Of a DNA stretch of 64,000 nt, positions 8,464 through 16,922 are shown one piece after another; the first letter of the stretch is position 1; each line of letters starts with the position of its first letter. The position numbers and the translations under genes were made by a program. Source of the DNA: a bacterium (lineage in GTDB: Bacteria > UBP6 > UBA1177 > JAKLFG01); contig JAKLIW010000003.1 of assembly GCA_022709425.1 (NCBI GenBank), positions 1-64,000 on the forward strand, given 5' to 3'. The notes beneath the pieces were generated by a model that was not told the DNA's origin, searched no databases, and worked only from the letters and a program-made list of their open reading frames with translations.

Positions 8464-10240
8464 TGGCACTCCCGCCGATCTCGTAGAATCGTACCTTTCT
8501 TTTATATTTATCCCAATCGTAGACATATATCTTCCGGTCGGGGAATTTTTCCTTCAGATCGTCGACCATGCGGGGCTTGGAGACGTACTGGCCGTAGAGT
8601 ATGCGATCCGAAAGATCGAGGGAGTGGCGGGTGAAGAAGGATTCATTCATGGCGGGCGGATGTTTGATGAGCACGATCACTTTTTCATCCTGCGGGACTC
8701 GGGCTTCTACCTGTCCGTACAGCGCGAACCGTTTGTTCACGCCGCGCATGATGCCGGTCTCTTTACCGGGGAAGTCCTCTTGTGAATAAATGAAAAGGGT
8801 ATACAGGAACGCCGCGTAGGGGACCCAGTGGATAAAACGCCAGAGTCTTCGGCCGATGAAGTGCGCCGTCTCGGCGGCACCGTAGAACCAGCACCAGAGC
8901 GCCGGATAGTAGTAGCGCGCGCCGAAGCTGTCGCCGCCGCCGGCGTTGTGTATCGCATAACCCAGAACGTAGCAGATCGGGAGGAAGACCACCAACCATT
9001 CATAACGCCGCAGACGTCCGAGTTTGATGAAGGGGAGGGCGAGCAGGAGCCAGATAAGGTATTTGTTGGTCCACTGCGCCTGCGAGTTGAGCCAGTTGGG
9101 GGTCAGACCGAGCAGTCCTTTCGAGTAATAATCGCTCATGTCGGCGTGTATCTCGCCGATCCGCTGTCCGGTAAGGAGTTGCGGTTTGTAATAGATGAGC
9201 TGATAGGGAGAGGTGAAAAATTCGCCGGTGTATATCTTCTGATAAAGGAGAAAAAGCAGGATGACGGGGATACAGCCGACGGAGACCAGCCCGACGATAC
9301 GTGCGAAGGCATAGAACCGTTGTTTCAGGGGAACGTTCTTCTGTCCGGCGGGAGGGAAGAATAGTTCGCGGGTCAGGAACAGGCCGACGGCGGCGGCGAT
9401 GATGACGGCATCCCATGTGCGGAAAAAGAGGATCAGTCCGATGGCGGCGCCGGCGGCGATGAAAAAGGGCCGTCGATGTCGTTCATCGGCCTGTGTGCCG
9501 GCCAGAAAGAGGATAGCGACGGTCAGGAGCACGAACAGCATGACCACCGGATGGGAGAAGTAGGAACTGGCGTGGAACACCACCGAGGTCGTTACCGCGA
9601 AAAGCAGACCGGTGAACAGGGCGGTCACCCGCGAGCCGGAGATGCGTGAAACGACGAAAAAGAGCAGAAAGAAGGTGATGAGGGTGATCCCGACATTGGT
9701 CCATTCGATGCCGACCGTTTTTTTGAAAAGCGCCATGACCAGCGGCAATCCGGGAGGGTACTTCGAGTATTCGCGTTCGGGGGTCGTGATGACGTGATGC
9801 CGCTTGAAATGGGGCGCGATCGCGCTGTCCATGGTCTTATTCCACAGCATGCCGCGTGAGAAGACCTCGGCCTGAAAGATCATGCTGACCTCGTCGCCCG
9901 AGACCGCATAGCGTTTGAGCGAGTACTGTACCGTGAAACTCCAGAGATAGGCCATGAGCGGCACGAGCAGTATCATGGCCAGCAGGTAGGCGCGGCGGGG
10001 TATGAAGATGCGTGAACGGCGCCACGTAGAGAGCATGCCGACCGCCGCGAGGATCATGCCGATCCAGCCGGAGGCGGCGATGATGATGAGCTGTGCGGTG
10101 GCGTGGAAATTGTTGTCGTGTATCGAAGTGGCGGCGACCAAACGACCGTATTTCACCACGAAGTAAGAGGCGACGACGAACAGGGCGCCGAACAGAAGGC
10201 GGGGCAGGACCCGGCCGATGAGGAAGCGGCGGCGATTCAC
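8432..10240 (-). CDS. GT39/ArnT-like integral-membrane glycosyltransferase
   Basis: About 602 residues with ten or more hydrophobic helices and an Asp-Glu in the first periplasmic loop (YAVSGDEVS), the usual catalytic pair of GT-C enzymes that use polyprenyl-phosphate sugars. A C-terminal soluble region of about 120 residues follows. I place the start at GTG 10240, because GTGA overlaps the stop of the upstream small gene; a TTG at 10255 would add five residues. Likely role: sugar transfer to lipid or protein on the periplasmic face. Substrate unknown. Confidence 0.82.
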   Translation of the reverse strand: MNRRRFLIGRVLPRLLFGALFVVASYFVVKYGRLVAATSIHDNNFHATAQLIIIAASGWIGMILAAVGMLSTWRRSRIFIPRRAYLLAMILLVPLMAYLWSFTVQYSLKRYAVSGDEVSMIFQAEVFSRGMLWNKTMDSAIAPHFKRHHVITTPEREYSKYPPGLPLVMALFKKTVGIEWTNVGITLITFFLLFFVVSRISGSRVTALFTGLLFAVTTSVVFHASSYFSHPVVMLFVLLTVAILFLAGTQADERHRRPFFIAAGAAIGLILFFRTWDAVIIAAAVGLFLTRELFFPPAGQKNVPLKQRFYAFARIVGLVSVGCIPVILLFLLYQKIYTGEFFTSPYQLIYYKPQLLTGQRIGEIHADMSDYYSKGLLGLTPNWLNSQAQWTNKYLIWLLLALPFIKLGRLRRYEWLVVFLPICYVLGYAIHNAGGGDSFGARYYYPALWCWFYGAAETAHFIGRRLWRFIHWVPYAAFLYTLFIYSQEDFPGKETGIMRGVNKRFALYGQVEARVPQDEKVIVLIKHPPAMNESFFTRHSLDLSDRILYGQYVSKPRMVDDLKEKFPDRKIYVYDWDKYKRKVRFYEIGGSANEEAMEDTDR

Positions 10241-10446
10241 CGGATCACGAGCCAAAGTATCTCGACGAGGACCACGACGAGTAGGACGACGATGATGATG
10301 GTCTTCCAGTCGCGTGTTTTCTTCGGTTTCTCGAGTTGGGCGCGGCCTTGGTTGAGGCCCGCCAGCATATCGTCGATCCCCTCGACCTCGCCGAGGATGA
10401 GAGTCTTGCTCTGCAGTTCGCTTTGGGACGGTTTCTTCTGTTCCAT
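10237..10446 (-). CDS. Small tail-anchored membrane protein
   Basis: 69 residues: a charged cytoplasmic part (EQKKPSQSELQSKTLILGEVEGIDDML, in pieces) and a single C-terminal helix, IIIVVLLVVVLVEILWLVI, ending in Arg. ATG at 10446 has AGAGGG seven bases upstream. The GTGA overlap with the glycosyltransferase gene makes it first gene of the operon. I do not recognise the family; a small subunit or scaffold for the transferase is possible but unsupported. Confidence 0.7.
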   Translation of the reverse strand: MEQKKPSQSELQSKTLILGEVEGIDDMLAGLNQGRAQLEKPKKTRDWKTIIIVVLLVVVLVEILWLVIR

Positions 10447-10755
10447 CACAACCCTCTCCACAAGACCGTATCCAAATAATAACGCTCCACTTTATGGCAT
10501 TCCGGTCGAAAAGTCAAAAGAACTGGCGTTTCAACATTTTCTTTCACGGTGATTTGTCTCCCCAAGGGCGAATCGTCGATGAGATTATAAAGGCATACAT
10601 TGGAACTCTCGAAAGAAAATGCTTCGATAGACCGAAAATACGCCATGAGACGAGAGGTCAAGAAAAGTTGTGCAGAAAATTTCCCTACAAAAATGAGCGG
10701 TTAGAAAGTTGCTACCCGCGCTGTTGAAAGTTTGTGGGAAAGAAGGAGTCGTCGG
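10447..10755. other. 309-bp gene-free spacer, AT-richer than surroundings
   Basis: No ORF here has a plausible start with ribosome binding site or a protein-like composition. The only signal is a possible minus-strand promoter for the operon starting at 10446: TTGACT (10512-10517), 17 bp, TAAAGT (10489-10494). No terminator hairpin is seen for the gene ending at 10756. Confidence 0.4.
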
Positions 10756-11166
10756 TCAGAAATTCTTGGTCTCTTTGAGGTCGTAGCCGTAGTCGGCCTT
10801 CCAGAACTTGTCCTTCTTCTTCATATTGCTGAGCGCCGCTTTTTCGGCCTCTTTCTGCGAGTTGGCGTGGAAGCCGAAGCCGTGACTCCAGCGCGCTTCG
10901 CCCTTGTGTTCGTAGGCGGAGAAGATGACGACATAGACGCCGTGGTCCATACCGGTGCTCGCGGGCGAGGTTACCTTGGTGTGGCCCTGCTCCTTGAGCT
11001 TCTTGATCGCTTCGGCTGCTGCGGCCGATGCGCTCGCCTTATCCTTCTGGAAAAAGGTCCAGGTCGAGGTGTTGCCCTCTTTGTCGATGGCCTCCGAGAA
11101 TGCCGCCCCGGCGAACAGACCCGCCGTGAACAGCGTTACGACTGCGGTAACGAGCAGTTGTCTCAT
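10756..11166 (-). CDS. Small exported protein of unknown function
   Basis: 136 residues. A signal peptide (LLVTAVVTLFTAGLFAGAAFSEA) with an AxA-type cleavage context opens the protein; the mature part is basic and Lys-rich (KKLKEQGHTKV, NMKKKDKFWKADYGYD) with a central VYVVIFSAYEHKG strand pattern. AGGAGG lies in front of ATG 11166. It lies downstream of the arylsulfotransferase-like genes on the same strand, 59 bp away. No family recognised. Confidence 0.7.
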   Translation of the reverse strand: MRQLLVTAVVTLFTAGLFAGAAFSEAIDKEGNTSTWTFFQKDKASASAAAAEAIKKLKEQGHTKVTSPASTGMDHGVYVVIFSAYEHKGEARWSHGFGFHANSQKEAEKAALSNMKKKDKFWKADYGYDLKETKNF

Positions 11167-11225
11167 GATGTTCCTCCTGTCCGGTTCATAGTACGGGGCG
11201 ATATTGGCACGGAACGGGACCAAAG

Positions 11226-13148
11226 TCAAGGGGTGTCCCGAACGAGCGTCAGTCCGGTCGGCAATGCAAGTGCTGCGTAGGGATCGATACGTTCGGCCCG
11301 GTAGACGCTGAAGGGTGGATTGGGATGTTCCGTGGTGATGACCCGCTCGATGAGGAGCGAGTGCAGTTCTTCTCCGGTCGCGGTGTCTATCTGGGCCACA
11401 TACGCGCCGCGGGGACCGTCGCCGTACTGGCTCATGATGATGTCGGGATAGAATCCCGATCCGAGCGCGCCCGAAGTAACGAGCAGAGTCCCGTCGCCGA
11501 GATCATCTACGTCGCCGACCGCCGCGCTGAACCGGTACCAGGTGGGGTCATGCTTCAGAAGGTATTCGGCGGTCTGTTCGACCGCGCCGCCGTAGCCGTC
11601 GTTGTCGGGGGTGATGCGATAGACGACCGCTCGGCTGAAGGTGTTCTTCCCGATGATGCCGAATCCGCGCGCCAACCCGTTGTCAAAAAGCATCAGGGAG
11701 CCGTCGGCGGACAGATACGGTGCATGGGGCCGGAACGGCCAACGGAACTCTTCGCTGTCGGTGAAGCCGAAGAGGGTATCGTGGTCGGTGATGGGGTCGC
11801 CCGCCGTATCGAGCGGGGTCAGCAATAGTTCGCCATAGGTGAATTCGAAAGGATAGCCGGTAGCCGGTTTCCCGGCGATCGGCATCCGTTCATCGGTATA
11901 GGCATCGCCGGTGTAGTCGCCGATCCAGGTCAACTGGTTATTGGGATCATATCCGTCCACCATGCTGTCGCTCACTCCGTCGCCGTCGGCGTCGTCGATA
12001 TAGCGGGTGAGGTGCGGCGCCAGCAGCCAGCGGATCGTGCCGTCGGCGTCGAGTTTCGCCACCCCCGATCGTTGGGAGGAGACGATGAGACCGCCGTCGG
12101 AAGGGTCGTAGAGGATGGCGTTAAGGTGTATCGGGTCGTTGGTGGTGCCGGGGATGTCGGTGCTGGTCATCGGAACATCGCGGTAAAGATCGGTCACATC
12201 GGGCATCACGGTGCGCAGGTCCCACTTCTGCACCAGTGTCGCGTCCTTCGGGTCGATCTCTATCAAGTGATCCTCGACATAATCACTTCCGACCGGATCG
12301 GCCGTGAGGAGCAGATTGCCGTTGGGTTTCTTGACCACATCATGGTGTATCCATGAAAAGCCGAGTTCGCCGATGTCCAGCGTTCCCGCCTGCCGTCCCA
12401 TGAGGTCGTGCCACCACAACAATCCTGCCGGGGCGCCCCAATCACTGCTGTAGATATAGCCGTCGATGACCTCCATCGGAGAGAGGAATTTGTAGGCGAA
12501 ATCGGAATACCAGCGGACATGGCCATTCTTGTCGAACATGATGCCCGTTATCTCAGGAATGATATCGCCGATGACCTCGACCCCTTCCGGCACGTCCACA
12601 TCGCTGTCGGTCTCTATCCGGGAACGGTAGTAGGAGATGTAGGTGAAGGCGTTGCCCGCATAGGTTCCCGTCGCGGTGACGATGGGAAAATCGTCGGGCA
12701 GGGGAGCGGTGGCGATCGTAACGGTATGGGCGCCGCGGCGCTTGTCCGCTTCGTCGAACAGGGTGATGGTGACGGTGTTGGCGCAGTCGGGATAGAGTCC
12801 GAGTAGGGGAAGCGCGATGGTCGTACCGGTCGTGAAGGAGAACCGTTCCGAGGTCGATGCCTCGTCGTCTATGTCGGAACAGGCTATCGCTATGGTCAGC
12901 GCGCCCTTTGCGTCGGGGGTGAACGGTATCTCGGCGGTGAGCGGCGCCGACCCCGATGGATTGAGCACCGGCGCGCCGAAAAGCGCCGCGATGGGGTCGA
13001 TCACCGCATCGTCGTCGGAGAGGATGGCGTCATCGTCCGTCACCGTGTCGGTCACCGGCAGGTCGTCGGCCGGGGCGGCTTTCTTATCGTCGCAAGCACA
13101 GAGAAAAAGCACCAGCGGCAAGAGCGCGGCGCACAGATATCGTGACAT
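11226..13148 (-). CDS. Arylsulfotransferase (ASST)-like lipoprotein, paralog 2
   Basis: 640 residues. Lipobox LFLCAC near residue 17, an acidic Thr/Asp linker (TDTVTDDDAILSDDD), a beta-sandwich-like segment, then a six-bladed-propeller-type ASST domain: WSDL/WHDLMGR, IHHDVVKKPNGN, HLNAILYDPSDG, IVSSQRSGVAKLD, WLLAPH. ASSTs move sulfate between phenols in the periplasm using a catalytic His; the HHD and HLN histidines fit its active-site set, but which is catalytic needs alignment. Paralogous to the adjacent gene at 13217-15121, with the same promoter structure. Function on phenolic sulfates is not proven. Confidence 0.82.
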   Translation of the reverse strand: MSRYLCAALLPLVLFLCACDDKKAAPADDLPVTDTVTDDDAILSDDDAVIDPIAALFGAPVLNPSGSAPLTAEIPFTPDAKGALTIAIACSDIDDEASTSERFSFTTGTTIALPLLGLYPDCANTVTITLFDEADKRRGAHTVTIATAPLPDDFPIVTATGTYAGNAFTYISYYRSRIETDSDVDVPEGVEVIGDIIPEITGIMFDKNGHVRWYSDFAYKFLSPMEVIDGYIYSSDWGAPAGLLWWHDLMGRQAGTLDIGELGFSWIHHDVVKKPNGNLLLTADPVGSDYVEDHLIEIDPKDATLVQKWDLRTVMPDVTDLYRDVPMTSTDIPGTTNDPIHLNAILYDPSDGGLIVSSQRSGVAKLDADGTIRWLLAPHLTRYIDDADGDGVSDSMVDGYDPNNQLTWIGDYTGDAYTDERMPIAGKPATGYPFEFTYGELLLTPLDTAGDPITDHDTLFGFTDSEEFRWPFRPHAPYLSADGSLMLFDNGLARGFGIIGKNTFSRAVVYRITPDNDGYGGAVEQTAEYLLKHDPTWYRFSAAVGDVDDLGDGTLLVTSGALGSGFYPDIIMSQYGDGPRGAYVAQIDTATGEELHSLLIERVITTEHPNPPFSVYRAERIDPYAALALPTGLTLVRDTP

Positions 13149-13179
13149 GAGACACCTCCGATAGATACATATCCGGTGC

Positions 13180-13207
13180 ATAGTAACACGCTTTTTGCAA
13201 AAAACAA
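13180..13207 (-). promoter_or_regulatory. Promoter of ASST-like paralog 2
   Basis: TTGTTT (13202-13207), 16 bp, TACTAT (13180-13185) on the minus strand. The -35 to -10 block is nearly identical to that of the neighbouring paralog at 15152-15179. Confidence 0.65.
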
Positions 13208-13216
13208 GGATCGCGG

Positions 13217-15121
13217 TCACGGGATTTTCTCTTCCAGTTTCATGCCTGCCGGTAACGCAAAGGCGCGGAAGGGGTCGATACGTTCCGCGCGATACACGCT
13301 GAAAGATGCGTTGGGATGTGCTTCGTTGATGACCCGTTCGACGAGCAGGGAATGTATCTCTTCGCCGGTCGCCGTGTCGATCTGGACCACGTAGGCGCCG
13401 ATGGGGCCGTTGCCGTACTGGTCCACGATGACATCAGGGTAAAAGGAGGATCCCAACGACCCCGAGGTGATCAGTATCGTGCCGTCGCCCAGATCATCCA
13501 CATCGCCAACAACGGGGCTGAAACGATGCCATGCCGGATCGCTCAAGGGTATGTACTCGGCGATCTGTTCGACCGTACCGCCGTAACCGTCGGTGTCGGG
13601 GATGATGCGGTAGTGGGGCGCGCGGCTGAAAGATGAAGGGTCGATCATCTTGAACCCGCGCATCAGCCCGTTGTCGAACAGCATCAGCGTTCCATCGGCA
13701 AAAAGGTGCGGCGAGTGGGGCCGGAAGGGCCAGCGGAACTCCTCGCTATCGGTGAAGCCCAAGAGGGTGTCGTGGTCGGTTATGACGGTCCCGCTCCCGT
13801 CGAGCGGTGTGAGCAACACCTCGCCGTAGGTGAAGTCAAAAGGATAGCCGGCGGCCGGTTTCCCGGCGAACGGCATCCGTTCATCGGTATAGGCGTCGCC
13901 GGTATAGTCGCCGACCCAGGTCAGCGGATCCTCGCGATCGTAGTCGGCGGTCAAACTATCGCTGATCCCGTCGCCGTCGGCATCATCGACGTAACGGATC
14001 AGGTGCGGCGCGAGAAGCCAGCGGATCGTGCCGTCGGCGGCGATCTTAGCGATCCCTGATCGTTGTGACGATACAATAATGGAGTCGTCGGTGGGATCAT
14101 ACACGGCGGCGTTGAGGTGGACCGGGTCGTTGGAAAAGCCGGGATACGCGGGATCGGTCATCGGCATGTCGATGAACAGATCGGCGATATCGGGGAACAC
14201 GGTGCGGAGGTCCCATGTGCGGATCAAAGAGCCGTCGGCCGGGTCGACCTCGATCAGATGTTCCATCGTGTACTCATTTCCGATCTTATCTGCGGTGATG
14301 ATGAGATTCCCGTCGGGTTTCTTCATCACATCATGATGCACCTGCGTGAACCCGAGAGCGCCGAGGTCGATGGAACCGACCGGTCGACCCATCAGATCGG
14401 ACCAGTGCAGGATGTTCAGGTCATCGGTCTGTCCGCCGCCGTAAAGCAGGCCGTCGATGATCTCCAGGGGGAAAAGGAGCGGTGTGGGAAAATCGGAATA
14501 CCAGCGGACGGTGCCGTTGCGGTCATACATGATGCCGGTGGCCTGCGATATCGTCATGACCGTTGAGTCGATCTCCTGTACCAAAGTGCGGTAATAGGGG
14601 AAAAAGGTGAAGGCGTCGCCCGTGTAAATCCCCGTCGCGGTGACGATCGGGAAGTCGTCGGGTAGCGGTGCGGTGGTGACACGGGTGGTATAAACGCCCC
14701 GTTCTTCCCCCGAGTCGGAGAAAAGGGTGAAGGTGAGTACGTTCTCGCAATCGGGGAAGAGTCCGAAGATCGGCATCGTGATCGTGCCGGTCGCGGTGAA
14801 GGAGAATCTCTTTTCGTATACTTCGTCGGTGTCGACGGCGGTACATTCGATCCGCAGGGAAAGGGTCCCCGCCTTGTCCGGCGTAAAGGGTATCTCGGCG
14901 GTGAGCGGAGCCGCCCCCGAGGGGTTGAGCGTCACCGCGCCGAAGAGCGCCGAAACGGGTGATGCACCGTCATCGGGAAGCAGAAGGTCCTCATCGGGTG
15001 ATCCGTCGGACGGTAGAGTATCGTCGGTTCCGGGTGTTCCGTCGTTTGCGCCATGGTCCTTTTCGCAGGCGGCAATAAAGAGCGCCGACAACAGCAGCGC
15101 CGCGCACAGATGTCGTGACAT
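13217..15121 (-). CDS. Arylsulfotransferase (ASST)-like lipoprotein, paralog 1
   Basis: 634 residues, colinear with the gene at 11226-13148. Lipobox ALFIAAC, acidic linker (GTDDTLPSDGSPDEDLLLPDDG, in pieces), then the ASST propeller with WSDLMGRPVGS, VHHDVMKKPDGN, HLNAAVYDPTDD, IVSSQRSGIAKI and WLLAPH. ATG 15121 is preceded by a GGAG-type site. Both paralogs keep all motif histidines, so neither looks decayed; divergence is spread over the whole length, indicating an old tandem duplication. Confidence 0.83.
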   Translation of the reverse strand: MSRHLCAALLLSALFIAACEKDHGANDGTPGTDDTLPSDGSPDEDLLLPDDGASPVSALFGAVTLNPSGAAPLTAEIPFTPDKAGTLSLRIECTAVDTDEVYEKRFSFTATGTITMPIFGLFPDCENVLTFTLFSDSGEERGVYTTRVTTAPLPDDFPIVTATGIYTGDAFTFFPYYRTLVQEIDSTVMTISQATGIMYDRNGTVRWYSDFPTPLLFPLEIIDGLLYGGGQTDDLNILHWSDLMGRPVGSIDLGALGFTQVHHDVMKKPDGNLIITADKIGNEYTMEHLIEVDPADGSLIRTWDLRTVFPDIADLFIDMPMTDPAYPGFSNDPVHLNAAVYDPTDDSIIVSSQRSGIAKIAADGTIRWLLAPHLIRYVDDADGDGISDSLTADYDREDPLTWVGDYTGDAYTDERMPFAGKPAAGYPFDFTYGEVLLTPLDGSGTVITDHDTLLGFTDSEEFRWPFRPHSPHLFADGTLMLFDNGLMRGFKMIDPSSFSRAPHYRIIPDTDGYGGTVEQIAEYIPLSDPAWHRFSPVVGDVDDLGDGTILITSGSLGSSFYPDVIVDQYGNGPIGAYVVQIDTATGEEIHSLLVERVINEAHPNASFSVYRAERIDPFRAFALPAGMKLEEKIP

Positions 15122-15151
15122 GGGTATCTCCAATAGAGCTCTGTGTAGCGC

Positions 15152-15179
15152 ATAGTAACACGCTTTCGGCAAAAAACAA
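15152..15179 (-). promoter_or_regulatory. Promoter of ASST-like paralog 1
   Basis: TTGTTT (15174-15179), 16 bp, TACTAT (15152-15157). A 5' untranslated region of about 25 bp follows. Confidence 0.65.
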
Positions 15180-15201
15180 CCATCGCCGCGCTAAAATTAA
15201 A

Positions 15202-15229
15202 TTCACGAATGGCCGCTTCCGTGTATACT
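15202..15229 (+). promoter_or_regulatory. Promoter of smpB operon
   Basis: TTCACG (15202-15207), 16 bp, TATACT (15224-15229), 21 bp upstream of the smpB ATG. Confidence 0.55.
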
Positions 15230-15250
15230 CGAGAACGCAGGGAGGTACCG

Positions 15251-15712
15251 ATGGCCGAAAAGAAGGTCGTGGCGCGCAACAAAAAGGCCTATCACGAGTA
15301 CGAGATGCTCGAGAAGATCGAGGCGGGACTCGTTCTCAGAGGGACCGAGATAAAATCGGTCCGTGACGGTAATGTCGCCTTCCGCGATTCGTATGTTGAA
15401 CTCAAAAAAGGGGAGGCGTTCCTCGTCGGGTTCTACATCGCCCCGTATGTTTTCGGCAACCGCTGGAACCATGAAGAAGACCGTTCGCGCAAACTGCTTC
15501 TGCACAAACGGGAGATCCTGAAACTGGCCCAGAAGGTCAAAGAACGCGGGTTCACCGTCATCCCGCTCGAATTCTATCTCGACGAACACGGCAAGGCGAA
15601 GATACAGATCGCCCTCGCCCGCGGCAAGGCGCTTCACGACAAACGGGCGACCCTCCGCGAAAAAGAGCAGAAACGGGAGATGGACCGCGCCGTAAAGGGA
15701 TACGACCGATGA
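15251..15712 (+). CDS. smpB: SsrA-binding protein SmpB
   Basis: 153 residues, the usual length. Conserved blocks are present: NKKAYHEYEMLEKIEAG, LRGTEIKSVRDG, AFLVGFYIAPY, RKLLLHKREI, GFTVIPLEFYL and GKAKIQIALARGKALHDKR, with the basic C-terminal tail that enters the ribosome during trans-translation. It escorts tmRNA to stalled ribosomes. GGAGG lies 5 bp before ATG 15251, so the upstream in-frame start is rejected. The next gene starts in the ATGA overlap. The ssrA gene itself is not in this window. Confidence 0.97.
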   Translation: MAEKKVVARNKKAYHEYEMLEKIEAGLVLRGTEIKSVRDGNVAFRDSYVELKKGEAFLVGFYIAPYVFGNRWNHEEDRSRKLLLHKREILKLAQKVKERGFTVIPLEFYLDEHGKAKIQIALARGKALHDKRATLREKEQKREMDRAVKGYDR

Positions 15713-16113
15713 CCGGACCGACGGGGGATGATCGCAACACCCGCCAGCGGGGAGCGGAGGCGGAGGATTTCGTCGCCAAGCACCTCGAGAAGCAAGGGTT
15801 CACGATAGCCGACCGCAACTTCACGGTGCGCGGCGGCGAACTCGATATCGTGGCGCGGAAGGAGGATCTGCTTCTGTTCGTCGAGGTCCGTTCGTGGAAA
15901 AAACGGTTCTGGGAGGGTGGCACCCCCGCCGAAACGATACGCCCGCAGAAGATACGGCATATCGTGAAGACGGCGCTCTACTGGGCGCAGACCCACGGCG
16001 TGCGACTGCAGCGGACCCGCATCCGGTTCGATGTGGCGGCGCTCGTCGGCGCTGAGGGCAAGTACGAGATGGACTACCTTGAGGACGCCTTCCCGGCGGT
16101 GGGACTGCGATGA
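15709..16113 (+). CDS. yraN: YraN/UPF0102 family protein (nuclease-like fold)
   Basis: 134 residues. RGAEAEDFVAKHLEKQGF, RNFTVRGGELDIVARKEDLLLFVEVRSW and IRPQKIRHIVKTALYW form the restriction-endonuclease-like core, with the E..D..EVR catalytic pattern intact (GELDIV...VEVR). The family's role is unclear; links to Holliday-junction or DNA processing have been suggested. It sits between smpB and rsmI with 4-bp overlaps at both ends. The operon yraN-rsmI pairing is common in bacteria. Confidence 0.9.
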   Translation: MTGPTGDDRNTRQRGAEAEDFVAKHLEKQGFTIADRNFTVRGGELDIVARKEDLLLFVEVRSWKKRFWEGGTPAETIRPQKIRHIVKTALYWAQTHGVRLQRTRIRFDVAALVGAEGKYEMDYLEDAFPAVGLR

Positions 16114-16922
16114 GCGGTACCCTTTTTGTCGTGGCTACTCCTATCGGCAACCTCGGCGACCTTTCGGAACGGGCCCGTACGGTGCTCGCCTCCTGCGACC
16201 TTATCCTTGCCGAGGATACCCGCCAGACGGCGAAACTCTGCGTGCGCTACGGCATCCCGACGCATGTCGAATCGTACCACAAGTTCAGCGAGAAAGGAAA
16301 ACTGGAACACTACCTGACGCTTCTTGCGGAGGGAAAACTGCTGGCGCTCGTGTCGGACGCCGGGACCCCCGCCGTATCCGATCCGGGGAAATATCTCGTC
16401 GCTGCGGCGCTTGATCGCGGTATCCGCGTTTCGCCGCTTCCGGGACCGTCGGCGGCGGCGGCCGCCTTCTCGGTGTCGGGCATGACGGCCGACCGGTTCC
16501 TCTTCGGCGGCTTCCTGCCGGCGAAAGGGGCCGAACGGGTGCGCGACCTTGAAACTCTTCTTGCCGTCGGTTTGCCGGTGGTCATCTACGAATCACCCAA
16601 CCGCGCCGTCGATCTTTTGGAACTGCTCGCGCCGCGCTGTGAGCGGGTGGTCGTCTGCCGTGAACTGACCAAGGAGTTCGAGGAGCTCTTCGTCTATACC
16701 GGAGCGCCGGTCATCGAAAAAGGGGAGTTCACCGTGGTCGCATCGCCGCGCATCGCCCCGCCGCGCACCGTACCGCCCGCCGATCCGGAGCGCGACCGGA
16801 TACTGGCTACACTCTCGGTGAAAGACGGGGTCGCTCTGCTTACCCGGCTCTATCCCGACATCGCACCGAACCGTCTCAAAGAATGGCTCTATGCCCGCCG
16901 TAAAGAGAGTGCTGAATTCTAG
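16110..16922 (+). CDS. rsmI: 16S rRNA (cytidine1402-2'-O)-methyltransferase RsmI
   Basis: 270 residues. Tetrapyrrole-methylase fold markers: LFVVATPIGNLGDLSERA at the N-terminus, ILAEDTRQTAKL, VSDAGTPAVSDPG (SAM site), LPGPSAAAAAFSVSGM and FGGFLPAKGAER. It methylates the ribose of C1402 in the decoding centre. ATGA-coupled to yraN. Its stop codon overlaps the trpS stop on the opposite strand in a shared CTAG. Confidence 0.96.
   Translation: MSGTLFVVATPIGNLGDLSERARTVLASCDLILAEDTRQTAKLCVRYGIPTHVESYHKFSEKGKLEHYLTLLAEGKLLALVSDAGTPAVSDPGKYLVAAALDRGIRVSPLPGPSAAAAAFSVSGMTADRFLFGGFLPAKGAERVRDLETLLAVGLPVVIYESPNRAVDLLELLAPRCERVVVCRELTKEFEELFVYTGAPVIEKGEFTVVASPRIAPPRTVPPADPERDRILATLSVKDGVALLTRLYPDIAPNRLKEWLYARRKESAEF

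Noticed and set aside
10446..10661. 71-codon minus-strand ORF in the 10.45-10.75 kb spacer
   Set aside because: No ribosome binding site, no family resemblance, and it overlaps the likely promoter of the next gene.
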